Shown here one piece after another: positions 1 through 11,964 of a stretch of 64,000 nt of DNA. The position numbers were made by a program, and so were the translations under genes. Every line of letters begins with the position of its first letter. The stretch's first letter is position 1. Source of the DNA: Cercis canadensis (lineage: Eukaryota > Streptophyta > Magnoliopsida > Fabales > Fabaceae); assembly GCA_003255065.1 (NCBI GenBank), contig QAOA01005252.1, positions 1 through 64,000 on the forward strand, read 5' to 3'. Below the pieces are notes generated by a model. That model was not told the DNA's origin. It ran no database searches and worked only from the letters and a program-made list of their open reading frames with translations.

Positions 1-3
1 TTC

Positions 4-38
<35 letters not shown>

Positions 39-3000
39 AAAGAAACAAACAAAAGAAGAAATGAAGGGCTTGGAGATAAATTAAAAACCCCTATGAATTG
101 TCCTTGTTTGCAGAAAAAGAAGTGGAAGATTAATTGCACTGTACAAATATCTTTGGTTATGGTCTTTCGTTGAATCCAAGTCACCTAAGTGCTGCTTGGA
201 CGTGTCGCACTGTCGCTAACTGCTGGACTTGAACCAATTGAGGTTGGGCTGGACGTGTACCACTGAATAGCATGTGAGTCAACGGCAATTTAATTTTTAT
301 GATGTGAGAATGACTTTGTAACAGTTATCAATTTATGATAATTTGTGTTACTAATAAGTTTAGCCGTTAATCTCTCTACTCTGATCTTGTATAGTTTCAA
401 TCATAGTTACCCTGATTCGATGGTTACTCTTCGTGCGTGCACATGTGCATGTGAGTGTGCTGTCCAAAACTCTATACCCGGAATGCAGTTTGGAGGTGGC
501 TATAAAGAATTTGGTAACTATAGTTTCAAGATTAAACTCAGTTACTTAGATGCTACCTTGTATGTAGGTGCAAAATGGTTTGTAACTATTATAACTCAAT
601 TGTTTTTCATTGATTCAAATTTTATTTTTGGTTTCTCACAAAGTGATTCTCATATATTTGATGTGAGACTAATCTCTACTTGGATTTCGGTATTGTCCTA
701 GTCACTAATACTTTTAGTAAGGTTCGAACTCCTGACATTATTTTAGAATTCACCCTGTTGATTCAATTTTAAAAGCACTGTTCTGCCAGCTGCCCTAGGT
801 CACCTAGTGCAACTTGATACAATAAGAATTACTTCAAGAGAAGCAGTGCCCTATTTTCCTAATATCATGCATTTTTGCATTCGTTTAATCAAAGGGTTTC
901 TATTAGATATAATAAAAACTTTTCATAGACCTTTACCTAATAATATAAGTTTTTGAATAGGAATGGTTTTGGACAGTCTCTACTTCGGATATATAAGATC
1001 AAAGAAGTATTTAGTTGTAGGCTAATTGCATTCTGACATGAAGCATAAAAGTTCTTAGAAGGTAGCAGTGGAATACTTACTAATGTTTCTGAGTATAGCC
1101 TGCAAGTAGTAGTGGTCACTTCTTAAGAGTACACTAGGACAAAATTTCTTCACATTATATGAACACTAATACTATTCAGTGGAAAGAAATAACAAATGCA
1201 AAGCTAGTATAGTAAAGGAAATCAGCAAAAGAATGGAAGAATTACCCAATGCTCAGTACTTGGTTATTTATGAAGAAATGGATGCATCTAGAATGAGCAT
1301 TGAGAGTATATACTCTAATTATACCCTCAAGACCTCAAACTCTGAAGTGCATGCTGAAATCAATTTGGCTATAAATTCAGTTGGTAGAAAACAGAGACCC
1401 ACAAACCCAAAAGTGAATGCAATAAGGCAACTCCCAAAAGCACTAATTGATAAAACGTATAGCTTGATAATAATTCCTATATATAAATTATATATCTTGA
1501 GTTGGGGACACCGAAACATGTTTATTAAACTATAAAAGTCCAAGCATAATACAATTTCATGTATTACATAGGGAGAAAGATTTTGCTTTCGAGCTGCTGC
1601 TCCCACCCTTACTACATATGGGTCCAACCCTAAAACTTTTATTTATTCATTCATTGCCAATAGACTCTAGTTTGATTGCATAGTAAGTGTCCCTTGTTTG
1701 TATTTGGTGATGGCAAATTTTTCTCCACCATCCCATTATCCAACTCTTTGACTATAGAAATTGTACTATATTTGCTGATAGAATGAGCAGAAGTCCCACA
1801 TCCCACTGCCCAGCAGCCCACTCATCGGCGCAGGAATAATATTAGTATTTTTAAAAAAATCATATTCATTAATTTTGCAGGAACTGAATATTTATTAATT
1901 TTTCAATTTTTTTTTTTTTTTTTTTTTACAATTGTACACTCAATCCCCAATTCGCAGCCACCACAATTCTACTATTTTTTTTTTTTAAAAAAAATGTTAG
2001 CTTTTCACAAAATAAATATTTTTTTTAATTTATCAATTTTTTGCAATTCTTTACTCTATATATATTTTTGGATACTTTGATTATCATTTCGAGTTTAAAC
2101 ATACGAAACTTGTAAGTCCTAAGAACATTTTAGTACCACTCTACGAACCCACAAGTCCTAAGAATATAACAACTCTACTCCATCATAAGCTGTTTATATA
2201 AATTTGGGTAGCTAATTTTTAGCCAATATAAAAATTTGTAAGTACTATTTTTCATAAAAATTTAAATTTATCTAATGCGTATATATTTAAATTTGTGTGA
2301 CCATTTTCTATTTTGTTTGTAGCAAAATTCCGAGTAACAGTGTGATAGTGGCAAAGGCAGTACTGTTTAGCCGGTGCTTTTTTTGTCGGGCACATTGGGA
2401 TAATTGGGATTTAGCTGTGGATTTCCATTCTCTACCACTTTTAAATTCTACCAACCAGCATGCGTATAAAGTTTTTTGTTTTTTTCTCTTGTTTCGGATT
2501 TGAATATAGAACTTGTAAATTCATACTTAGTGACAGGTCTTTTATAGTCATTGTAAAAATTATTTAAGCGAACTAAAATTCAAATTCTAAGACCAACATT
2601 CAAGAAAATTTTTCACTTGAAGATTACGTGAGGAGGACTATAGTTTTAGTATGCAAAAGTTAGCTCCAAGATACTCTTACCGTTAAAACTAAAAATTGAC
2701 AACGTAATACATTTATTTTACTTAACATATATACCACTTGTAGTATGAATAATTCGCTTGTTTAAGTTTATTCTTGTAACTCATTGGGACTAAAATATTT
2801 TTTGTTTTCAAAGCGGAAAGGTCAAGAGGGAACCATAACAAAGATTAGAAAATAAAGGGCGTGTTTATCTTTTTCTAAAGTTATTAATTTATGACATTAT
2901 TAGACGTGCAGGGTTATATTAAACGAAAAGTTACATCGAATTTCTATCATGAATTCATAACTATTGCTATTTCACCACCATTTGTGCACATCCATTTCTC

Positions 3001-3590
3001 CACACTCACCTATTGTCATTCCACCTCATTCTTGAAGATGATTTGGTTGCAAACTTTCAATGAAACTTGCATTTATCTTATTAATTTTCCTATTAATTTA
3101 TCATTAGAGTAATAAAATATACGCAAGTTCTATAAACAACTCTAGGGATAAATGTATTATATATTTTGTGGAATAATCAAAGTGCAACTTATTCAGCTTA
3201 GATTTCTCTTTCTTCGTGAAGAGGTTAGTGGTGCAATTATCTAATCATTTCTCAAAGTGTGGTAGGCAACTAGACACCTGTTTGGACTCTTATTCATCAT
3301 TAGGCCTTTTATGCCAAATTCTAGCACACCACAATAATAAAATCCTTAATTTTTAATCCATATTTTGTCTGAAATTCTTGAAAGGCCACCTAAATGTAAA
3401 CATAAAATTTATCAAGCAATTGGCCGGACTACCCTTGTTGTAAAATCCAAATCATTGTCAAAATTTAGAAAGAAAAATATCCTTCAGCACTTGCATTATG
3501 TAAAATCTTTTATCCATGATGAGGAAATGGACCCTTAATTAATTTCTAAACTTTAATATCTGAGAGACTGATGCTAATAAATAAATTTGT
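1..3590. other. Intergenic, no supported gene
   Basis: I see no coding region with recognisable homology. The sequence is AT-rich, with a TA microsatellite at 6-29 and several poly-T runs (1909-1927, 1976-1986). Open frames at 345-701 (+) and 1179-1535 (+) have no recognisable domain, no convincing splice context and AT-driven composition, so I do not call them. One copy of the short tRNA-like repeat lies at 2065-2150. Confidence 0.6.
2065..2150 (-). repeat. Short tRNA-like SINE-type repeat, copy 1
   Basis: On the minus strand it reads as an A-box-like TAGAGTGGTACTAAA segment, a spacer ending in ACTTACAAG, a degenerate B box and an A-rich end. This is one of about eleven related copies in the window (see findings). 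Confidence 0.5.
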
Positions 3591-3904
3591 GCAGAGCAAA
3601 AAGAATTTACTTGGTACGGCTTCTTGATCTGTCATGCAACCACACCGATAGTTTAAGACATACATGCAGCCACTCCAGCCTGCTTCAGACGACGAGACCA
3701 GTATTTCCTGATGCCTGAATGAGTGCAGAGTAGCAAGTTGCTTTCGAATACATATCGTTGTTCTGGATTTTCTGCATCATTTAAGAGTTTAAAACACTTA
3801 GAAATACAAAATGATGAGACTAATGTTTCTGATGTGTTTTACTGATGTTGATGAAATGCATTAATTAATGAAATCCAATTATTTTTTGTCTAAAGAAAAT
3901 TGAT

Positions 3905-4090
3905 AAATTAACCAATTCAACTCAGAAGCTTAAGTTGTTAGGTGAAGACCTATGAATGGTTTTATATTTAGCATGCGTGAACAAGGCATAAGTCCACTTA
4001 TATCATATGNAATTTCAATTTAATTGAGAAAGTGAGATAAAGATTCGATCTCTTGATCATTTAATAAAAAAGGCTTTAATACCATGTCAA
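3905..4090 (+). repeat. Dispersed repeat (AACTTAAGTTGTTAGGTGAAGAC type), copy 1
   Basis: It is similar to 58032-58330 and 61186-61480. All share AATTCAAC, CTTAAGTTGTTAGGT, TGGTTTTATATTTA, a CTTATA-CATAT block, TTTCAATTTAATTGAGAA and a terminal ATACCATGTCAA. Compared with the 61 kb copy, the single N at 4010 sits where roughly ten bases are missing. The repeat class cannot be assigned from sequence alone. Confidence 0.6.
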
Positions 4091-4606
4091 ATATAAAAGG
4101 AAGGAAAATACTGGAAGTGTACATTTCATTGTTGTATGTGAGTATATATATATATATATATATNAGTTACAAAGAGATTCAAAATAAATCAAAATTGAGA
4201 AACCCTAATACTGTGTACAACAACTTTTCAACTATTTGCAACCTTTTAGGAGTTTGTTGTTTTTGATTCTCCGTCAAACCTAGCAAAAGCTTAATAGGGT
4301 TTTTAAACTGTAATTTTCAAAATAATTGTCAATAACATTCACCAAAAGCAATTAATTTATATGAAAACTTGGAACACTCAATAGTTTTAAGTATTCTTTT
4401 GTAATCTAACCGAACCAAAATATGAAAACAAAAATTGCAATATGGAATATAAAATAAAATTTCGAAAACATGAAAACATATATTATCCTTTTTCTCTAAC
4501 GTGAATGAAAACATTATCGATCGTTTGAAGCTTATCAGTAACTGATTTTTATGAGGCAAATGTACATATTAGAGCAAAAACTTTATACGCTTTTTTGGTC
4601 ATCATT

Positions 4607-4972
4607 TCATTGGGTGAAAAGAAAAAGAAACAGAATAAGCAAAGAAAGCACAAAGATAGAAAAAAGTAGAGTGCATGATGTTTGACAAATTGGGTGCAAC
4701 CAAAACCATGTACCAGGTACAGCTCCAGATTCCTTCATGCACTTCAATATCCATTCTGAAAAACACAGAAAATGAAATGTGTGAGTACGAGTCCGATTTC
4801 CCCAGCAATTCTTAACACTCATCTCGGAGCAGCGTTTCCTTGAGCTATAGAAAGCAATATGCTGATGAGGGTAAGCATGGCCAATCCCAAGGATTTGGCT
4901 ATTATCAAAATTGCTTTGCCCTACATGAACCAGCATCAATACTAATAATGCAATAATCAATACCATTTTCAT
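4607..4972 (-). CDS. Putative small secreted Cys-containing peptide
   Basis: This is a 121-residue open frame starting at ATG 4972. Residues 1-20 (MKMVLIIALLVLMLVHVGQS) are a textbook signal peptide. The following part has cysteines in the context RKRCSEMSVKNCWG and then ILKCMKESGAVPGTW. The C terminus is strongly hydrophobic (about residues 101-121) and may be artefactual. A possible splice acceptor (TTTTTCAG) lies just before 4755, so the true gene could have an intron. Support for real coding comes from a paralogue at 33790-34044, which keeps the signal peptide, the V-NCW motif and CM-ES-AVPGT. I do not recognise the family. Cysteine-rich signalling or defence peptides are the obvious class, but that is inference. 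Confidence 0.4.
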   Translation of the reverse strand: MKMVLIIALLVLMLVHVGQSNFDNSQILGIGHAYPHQHIAFYSSRKRCSEMSVKNCWGNRTRTHTFHFLCFSEWILKCMKESGAVPGTWFWLHPICQTSCTLLFSIFVLSLLILFLFLFTQ

Positions 4973-5074
4973 ATTCTCTGTTGATCAGAAGTACTTTCGT
5001 GGGTTAACAAATTAATAAGTGTACCCATTAATTATAACTAAGATTTTGATAAGGGAACTTATTTATTCATTTCT

Positions 5075-5870
5075 AGTAGGGTGGTTGTGATGCGTTCTCG
5101 TCACCTGAAGCATTGGAACGGAGTGTCTGAATACCAAACAGTGGGATGACCTTGGTTATCTCAACAGGGTGAACCCTTAACAAAGAAGGATCCTTGGTAA
5201 GTTCAAGTTCTTTGCCCAAGAATAACATGGAAGCTCTCAATCTAAAGCAAGTCAACAATTCAATAACTGAATATTATTAATCTCCAAGTTGTTTGCAAAG
5301 ACATAAAGGAACCCCTTATATAGGAACTCGGCTAAAAGGCTACAAACTAAACCTAATTGAAGCTAAGAATGATAATAAAATCCAATACATGTTCGGCCCA
5401 CAAGCATAAAGACCCAAAATAAAGACTAACAATAACTAATTAAATAAGACATAACTTTTTTGGCCCAAGGCCCAACACAAAATAACATATTCGGCCTAAA
5501 ATGATAACAAGATAAGGTCCACAATGCATCTCTAGACTATGCAAATTGGGCTCATTAATCCTTGAGTTAACACCCAAACTTGATCTTCAAGTTTCCTCCA
5601 AAACAAGCTCCAAATTTGGGCTCCAAGCTGGTCCATGCACGCCTTCTACAAGAGATAGATAAGTGATCTATCTCAACTCTGAACTTGGCCCAACTGCTCT
5701 CTCCTTGGTTTGCACCTCTTGGACTAGGTTCAACAGTGCCCCTTCACACGCTTAGCCCTGCTTCTAGTCATTGGGCCTCCAACTCCAAGCAAAGGATCAT
5801 GAACACGCCTAGGGTTAGGGTGTGTAACAAGCTGATTCGCATCAGGCTGCGTTATGAAACTACGTTTGAT
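5075..5870. mobile_element. Insertion of about 0.8 kb, class unknown
   Basis: Comparison of the two segmental-duplication copies shows continuous homology up to GATAAGGG (5049-5056 versus 34116-34123). Homology resumes at TCTTAAGAGAACTTATTAGG (from 5875) versus TTGAGAGAAGTTATTAGATT (from 34153). The roughly 800 bases between are absent from the 34 kb copy. The insert has no long open frame, contains GGCCCAAGGCCCAACA-type text common in plant LTRs, and is less AT-rich than its surroundings. I could not define terminal repeats or a target-site duplication, so solo LTR, TRIM and MULE all remain possible. Confidence 0.5.
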
Positions 5871-6902
5871 ATTTCTTAAGAGAACTTATTAGGTTATTTT
5901 AGTGAAGAACTAATGATATTCAATCTAAGTTTGGCGTATATATAATTTCGTATAGGGATATGATAATTGCGTTAATGATATCAATTATTTATGTATTTAT
6001 GTTTTAGGATTTATAAGCCTTATATATGAGTTATTTGGAAATTTAAAATTAGTTATTATTTTTTTATATTTTTTGTTACAATTCTAGATTCAAATATAGA
6101 AATTATTTGAAAATTTAAAATTTGTTTGGATCTTAAGATATCTTATGACAAGTAGGATCATGACTTTATTTTTATTCTCATTAAGATTTGTTGCATATTA
6201 AGCTAATTTCACTTTTTATTGTAGAACTAGGGCTATTAAATTTCTAATTATAAATTCTTTTTGATGTTACGTATATAATGTAGATTACTTCTCTAGAATT
6301 ACAGCTTATATACATGACTTTGAAATAAAGACCATTTGAGTATATTGTGGTTGTTCTTGTTATATATTTGGAGAAGCAGGTCGAATTAAACTCATATTTA
6401 TGTCTCTGTCTTGTTCTACATCAATATATTATATGGTTAGATCAAACTGATCTTCAAGAGTTGTCCTATAATTATTATAGCATTGTAATTCATTATATGC
6501 TTCTTGATAAGGACTCTATAAAATATAATGAGATATATGTATGTGTATTTGATAAGACATAGTTAATTTGAATAAATTATATGGAAAACGTTATATACTA
6601 CATAATTTGTTGAGGGTCATTGTTTCTCTTCTTTTTTCTTAACCATATGAAATACATTTTTCATATAATCATATTAAATAGGCCATTAATTAGTCTATTA
6701 TAAGTTTCGAAGAGCCACTTGCAGCTGGGGACAATTGTCTTATAGATTGGACCGGTAGACAACTGATTCTTCGGTGCCAAAAAAAAAAAAACTGTTATCT
6801 AGATATGTTTTGAGATGTACTTAATCTTGTTTAATTGATTGTTAACTAAAATATGAGTTCCTTCTTTGTGTACAAAATGATAAAAATAAATATGCACTAT
6901 AA

Positions 6903-6990
6903 TTTTTTAGTATTTTTTGCTTTGACTTAAGGTTCAAACATGAAATCTATAAGTTTGGAGGACGACTTCAATACCAAACAATTCTCAAAT
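6903..6990 (-). repeat. Short tRNA-like repeat, copy 2
   Basis: Read on the minus strand it keeps a B-box-like GTTTGAACC and the GAAGTCGTCCTCCAAACTTA spacer. The A-box end is degenerate. Confidence 0.45.
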
Positions 6991-7293
6991 AGGTTAAAAA
7001 TTGTATTGTATGACTCAATTATTTATTATTATACTATGCTATCCAATTTTTATAGTTCACGGGCTAACGGTGCCCACCACTTAATAATATTTAAATATTA
7101 TAATTAAGAGGTTTTTTTGGTGTCTCTCATGTCTATGATACTTGGGTTTATTATCCAATTTTTATGTGCCACATGGACATAACTAAAGTAGTAATGCTAT
7201 AGTATGCATGCCAAGTACCATAGAAATTTCCTTATAATTAATTTATTTTAACTTATATTTATTCAATTTAGCAATACTACAAATAAATGTATG

Positions 7294-7658
7294 TTTGAAG
7301 AGATTCAAGCAACTGGATAAAGAAAAAGAAACGAACATGCAAAATTATTTTTGGTTGTAAGGGAGCTCAATGCACTGGAAAAAGAAAATGAGAGTACATA
7401 GTGAAAATATAATTCTTAACATCAATTAGAGGAGATGCCACTAGACCCACAATTTAGCAATACTACAAATCCCCGNTTTGAAGAGATTCAAGCAACTGGA
7501 TAAGGAAAAAGAAACGAACATGCAAAATTATTTTTGGTTGTAAGGGAGCTCAATGCACTGGAAAAAGAAAATGAGAGTACATAGTGAAAATATAATTCTT
7601 AACATCAATTAGAGGAGATGCCACTAGACCCACAATTTAGCAATACTACAAATCCCCG
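7294..7658. repeat. 182-bp sequence repeated either side of N 7476
   Basis: 7294-7475 and 7477-7658 are essentially identical (starting TTTGAAGAGATTCAAG, ending CAAATCCCCG) and separated only by a single N. This is most likely an unmerged assembly overlap. Confidence 0.8.
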
Positions 7659-8238
7659 CGACATGTTTTTTGTGTGTGTTTGTTTTACAACTAAAAAACC
7701 AACATGTTTTACTTAGGAAGAATATCCTAATCTAAAAATGCATATGTATAATTTTTCTGACTAAATCTTACTATGAAATTTAATTTTGATTTGGTTGGAG
7801 AATCCTCCTTTTATTTTGTATTTAGTTAAATAGTATTCATTATGCGAAGATTTAGTGCAGAAGTTAAATTATCTAGTTGCATCAACTTCTCAGAACAAAA
7901 AAATTAAAAAAAAAAAATCTGAAATAGTTCTTCATATAATGGAGAATATAAGAATGGTATTTTGCAAGGATCATTATGATCATTGTAAATTGTAGTACTT
8001 TAATTAATTTTTTTTTTGGTTGCATAACATGAAAGTTCAAATTCTACTATTAAAACCCTCATTACTAGATCATACATGTAACTTATAATAGTTTGAATTG
8101 ATATAAATCAAGTTCTCACTCCCTCAAAATTCTCATCCCTTTGACATGTGTGAAAGCTAAATTTTTGTCATGTTTGTAACAACTAATCTTTAACATGACA
8201 CATTTGAGCTTATAGTTCTTCAAATCATATTAAAAAGA

Positions 8239-8305
8239 TTTTTTTTTTTTTGGGTACTTTTGGCTACAACTTTAGATTTGAATATAAAACCTATAATTCA
8301 TAGTA
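8239..8305 (-). repeat. Short tRNA-like repeat, copy 3 (partial)
   Basis: The tail half only is present: poly-T, then GGGTACTTTTGGCTACAAC and a B-box complement TAGATTTGAA. The A-box half is missing. Confidence 0.4.
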
Positions 8306-8710
8306 ACACAGGTGAAAGCTAACCTCTTTGTTTTCTACCAAATCAAAAATATTTAGATCACGGCTTTTAGGAGTCACTTGTGGGGAAAAGAGTTGAGAAT
8401 GCTTTGAAGACGATTAATTTCCACAAAACTGAAGCACATGTTACTGTATTCAAGAAAGATGATACAATTCATTTAGACATAGGATTTCACAATTTAGGCG
8501 TAATAATTATAGAATTTGAAGGAAAAATTCTAGAAATGTGTAGTCTTCATCATTGAAATGCTATATATACAACCTAAGGTTGTTGATATTCTGAGTGAGA
8601 GCCGTAAGTTACATGGATCCATCTGGTAATATAGCAAGCTAAGAGTACTATATTTCATAAATAAACTTTATCATATGCTCACATTCTAATCATTAAATTA
8701 CTTTTCTCAT

Positions 8711-8980
8711 TGCCAACACAGGTTGGCTCAGTTGGTTAAAAGGTTCTAGCTTAAGGCTATGCACTTTTTAGGCGCCGAGTTCGAACCCCCTAACAATCAA
8801 AAATCCCGCTTGATGGGCAAATCTCATCATAGAGATCCCTTGGGCTAATTGAGTACCCTCCTTTAGGTGGGCCTCTGCCTGCCCCCTCGTGAAATCTCAA
8901 GTATGTCATTGATGTCTTGCTTGATAGTATTGGAATAATCTATCCTTACTACCATTTTTGCTTACAAAAAAAAAAAAAAA
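8711..8980 (+). mobile_element. tRNA-derived SINE with poly-A tail
   Basis: It contains an RNA polymerase III A-box-like TGGCTCAGTTGG (8724-8735) and a B box AGTTCGAACCCC near 8780, at tRNA-like spacing. A tRNA-unrelated body of about 170 bases follows, ending in a run of about 15 A at 8966-8980. The flanks AATTACTTTTCTCATT (8695-8710) and AATTACTCTTCTCTTT (8980-8995) match at 14 of 16 positions, which fits a target-site duplication from LINE-mediated insertion. Confidence 0.8.
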
Positions 8981-9379
8981 ATTACTCTTCTCTTTCGTGA
9001 ACCCATATATACATGATCTAAAACAAAAATGAAGGGGGGAAAAAAAAAAGACCTATTTGTTAGCCCAAGGTTTCAAGAGGGGCTTTAATTCATTTAAAAG
9101 AGGACATCCTCTAGCTTTAATAGTTTATGCTCCCAAATATTTTAATAAGGCAATCAGATTACACATACATCCTGTTCTATTTAGGTTATACATCACAATC
9201 TAATAAACACACAAAAAAAAAGAAGAAAGAAAGAGTTAATCAAAATTAATTATAAACTTTTAGTATTTAGGATTTAGTTCAACAAACATATCTTATTCAT
9301 CCGTCATTTGTCTTTATTATTTGATTTACTTTTGATGTCAATCTCTGAACTTAGAATTGCTAAGAATAACAATTAAGAA

Positions 9380-9830
9380 ATCAAAAAATTCAGTGTCCAC
9401 TTTGGAACAATGAAACTTATGCACAATCACAACCATGAATTGGTCTCATAACAGTGGGAAATTTTTATTTATGTTATACATCACAAATTCAGCCATATAT
9501 TGATTAAAGCAAATACCGTGACAGTATTCCACATCAGGTTCTTTTCAGCAGTGCCTCATAATCTTTGTCGTAAGTATTTGTTCATACCAGGTATCTTTTT
9601 CTTTGGTTTTTGAAAACATTTGTTTGACTGGTTCATAATTCTGTAGGAAATACTTGTCACAATATTTCATCTGATTACTCCACTCAAAGTCTTCCTTTAG
9701 GAAGAATTGTAATTTCACACAGAGAAAAAGATGAAAGAATAAGATTTGCATTTCCATAATTATAGTGAACTGCAGATTCTGCTCTTGGACATGCTAAGCA
9801 AGTTTTCATTGTGATATGCAATTTGCCTTT
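9380..9830. repeat. Downstream flank of dioxygenase gene, duplicated at 12510-12918 and 14525-14590
   Basis: It aligns with 12510-12918 and then, across the hAT insertion, with 14525-14590. Shared text includes ACCATGA-TTGGTCTCATAA, AAGTATTTGTTCA, GGAAATACTTGTCA, TTTAGGAAGAATT and the AGTGAACTG block. A 70-codon open frame at 9545-9757 (-) is disrupted in the other copy, so I do not treat it as a gene. Confidence 0.7.
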
Positions 9831-10004
9831 TCACTGCTGGGGCCAATGACTTCTTTTTTTCTTTTTTCCCCCTTTTCGTTTTCGTTTTCCTGCATTTCCC
9901 TTCAAAATTCTCATATAATTCATTAGAGTTGGCAAAGTATTTGTATTAAAGCTGAAAGTCAGCAAGAATTAGATTCTTATAAAAATATTCACCTCAATAT
10001 ACTA

Positions 10005-10105
10005 GTTTTTTTTTTGGATATATTTGGCTACAATCTTAGATTTGAACATATATACCTTAAGTCATAAGGACAATCTCAGTACCTCTCAGCCACGGGCCGT
10101 TTGGT
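10005..10105 (-). repeat. Short tRNA-like repeat, copy 4
   Basis: On the minus strand it shows TGGCTGAGAGGTACTGAGAT (A-box-like), then TATGTTCAAATCTAAGATTG (B-box-like), then GCCAAATATATCC with an A-rich end. This is one of the best preserved copies. Confidence 0.55.
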
Positions 10106-10315
10106 CAATATACTAGTATTTATTGAACTCATAACAAATTTTCAAAACCAAACAAATATTACAAATTAAGTATACATTTTGAAATGCTTCCAGTTCAAGA
10201 CACAAAAAATCCCATAATTCCTAGTCCAATAGGTATATATATCTTAGTTGAAAAGCTTATTTAGTTCACTGAATGACATGAACATGCTAAACCACTTTCA
10301 TCTACATTGTGTAAC

Positions 10316-11964
10316 TCAAACCCTGAAATGCAGCAGAGGAGAAGTTCCATCCATGCGTTTTGCATTATAGAAGGCTAGATAATCTGCAGCTGTGGTTTCT
10401 CTGTACTTGGGAGGATTGTCTTCTGATAGAAATTCCTTAATTGGTCCATAGAACTTGGTGGACTTAAGACCTGCATTGAAAAAGCTTGCAATAGATATTC
10501 TTGGACCAACAAGATTTGCTAGTACTCTATGTTCAGCACTCTTGAATATGTCATTTGTTATAAGCTGGAATTCAAGAAAAATGTCAATTAGCTCCATTGT
10601 TAAGTGCCATTCCAAAATAAGTCCCAAAATGCTACAAATACATTTCCTTTTACATATGGTACATCTCTTTCAATTATTTCCCTTGAAATAATTATAAATG
10701 AATATGTGAACAAATATATGAACAATTCTAATTGAGAACTTGTAGTTGAGTTGTATTGAGGTTGCCCTCAAGATTTGTGGGTTCTGAGTTCAAACCCAAA
10801 CCAAAGCCAAAAGTACCAAAAAAGAGATAGTATGACGAACTTACCTGCAGAAGATCCCCAATGTTTACAACTAGAGCTCCATGCATGGGAGGTACATCAA
10901 CCCACTGATTCTCATGAAAAACTTGAAGGCCGCCTATATGGTCTTGCAAAAGTATTGTGATGAAGCTAACATCTGTGTGTGGGCTAGTGCCAATAGTTAC
11001 TTCTGGTTCAGGGCATTCTGGATAATAGTGAGCAAGAAGAAGAAGCCCTTCAGCACAATCCATCTCTTTAAGGTGAAGGGGATTAAGGCCAAGAGCCTCT
11101 GCTAGTAACTCAAACAAAGTAGAAGCCAATGTCATTACTTTCTCCGAGTATTCAATCACAATTTCTCTGCAAGTTCATTATCCACAACTCATCAATCATA
11201 CTAAAATTTCACTTTAGACAGTTTAAAAGTGAATTTAGAAATGACCATCATCAAGAGCAAAACTATGAGTTCACTAGAAATGTAATCATATAAGGTTCAG
11301 ATATCCATGCTACATCATGAATCATGATCAAAGCAAAACAATGCTAATAAAGGAAGTTAATGAATTGTTAACAAGTCCTAACATGTCCAAAGGCTAATAC
11401 CAACAAAAGTATTACCACACACCTGCAGACTGCTGGTATTTCTTCTGGTTTAGGTGGATGAGGAGCCATGTAACATCCAAGTGTATCCCTCCAATTCACA
11501 GCCGCAACTTTGTACAAACTATAATTGGAAATATAGATAACTTTCTTGCTAGGATCACGGGTGTAAAACTCTTTCCTAACCTCCACATCTTGTTCATGAA
11601 ATCTGCGAGCTCCATCAATCATGTCATCCAAAACATGAGTTGGAATTCCATGGTTTATTACCTGAAAGAAGCCCCCATTTACACATTCATTTCTAACTTT
11701 TCCCACAACTTCAGTTCTCTGAATAGGCTCACTAAAGATTCCTTTGAGATCAATGATGGGGATACTGAACTTTGAGTCACTAGCTGTGGCTGATCTCTCA
11801 TTTAGATTAAACTGTCCACAGTGAAAAATACGTGGAACTTTTGTGACACCATCTTCTATGAGCCCTTTGACACCAGCCTTTGAATCATCAAATGCTTTAA
11901 GCTCACTTTCCCTGTCATAAGTGGAAACAGGTTCTGCCTTCAATTCACCTGTGGTTGTGGCCAT
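10316..11964 (-). CDS. 2-oxoglutarate/Fe(II) dioxygenase, ACC-oxidase-homolog clade
   Basis: There are three exons: 11423-11964, 10845-11166 and 10316-10564. Joined at GT-AG introns (donors GTGTGT and GTAAGT) they give 370 aa, the usual length for this clade (ACO homolog 1 / deacetoxyvindoline 4-hydroxylase-like). The N-terminal DIOX_N domain (about residues 60-170) contains FSIPIIDL and [12 protein letters not shown]. The catalytic jelly roll carries the iron ligands HTD (exon 2, before [17 protein letters not shown]) and H in SAEHRVLAN (exon 3), plus the 2OG-binding RIS (R-x-S) before IASFF. The C terminus ends PLLHFRV. The family hydroxylates or desaturates small specialised metabolites in the cytosol, but the substrate cannot be read from sequence. 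The start is supported by a TATA box 47 bases upstream. A decayed second copy lies at 15506-15724. Despite the family name it need not make ethylene. Confidence 0.93.
10739..10825 (+). repeat. Short tRNA-like repeat, copy 5, in dioxygenase intron 2
   Basis: TGTAGTTGAGTTGTATTGAG (A-box-like), CCTCAAGATTTGTGGGTT, then GAGTTCAAACCC (B-box-like) and AAAGTACCAAAAAAG. It is inserted antisense to the host gene, just downstream of exon 2. Confidence 0.55.

Larger units (their letters stand above)
3600..5070. repeat. Segmental duplication, copy 1 (left part)
   Basis: This stretch aligns in the same orientation with 33069-34140. Shared landmarks include ACTTGGTA-GGCTTCTTGAT near 3610/33070, TGAATGAGTGCAGA near 3718/33187, and the ACCAGGTACAGCTC and GCTTTGCCCTACATG segments near 4712/33807 and 4911/33988. 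Copy 1 has gained a dispersed repeat (about 3905-4090) and a TA microsatellite. The alignment resumes after an insertion, at about 5880-6890 versus 34150-35000. Confidence 0.7.
5880..8700. other. Intergenic, repeats only
   Basis: No gene is supported. 5880-6890 is the right part of the segmental duplication (partner about 34150-35000; shared GAGCCACTTGCAGC and TATGTTTTGAGATGTA). Two copies of the short tRNA-like repeat lie at 6903-6990 and 8239-8305. A 182-bp sequence is repeated across the N at 7476. Confidence 0.6.

Noticed and set aside
345..701. 118-codon plus-strand open frame starting with GTG
   Set aside because: No ATG near the start, no recognisable domain, and low-complexity AT-driven residues. 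Not enough for a gene call.
1179..1535. 118-codon open frame with GAAGAATTACCCAATGCTCAG, similar to the predicted PILS leader donor at about 41790-41812
   Set aside because: The match is under 30 bases, with no PILS exon nearby on either strand. It may be chance or a tiny relic, and no domain is visible.
9545..9757. 70-codon minus-strand frame in the dioxygenase downstream flank
   Set aside because: The paralogous copy near 12.7 kb is broken by stops and there is no known homology. Probably 3' flank.
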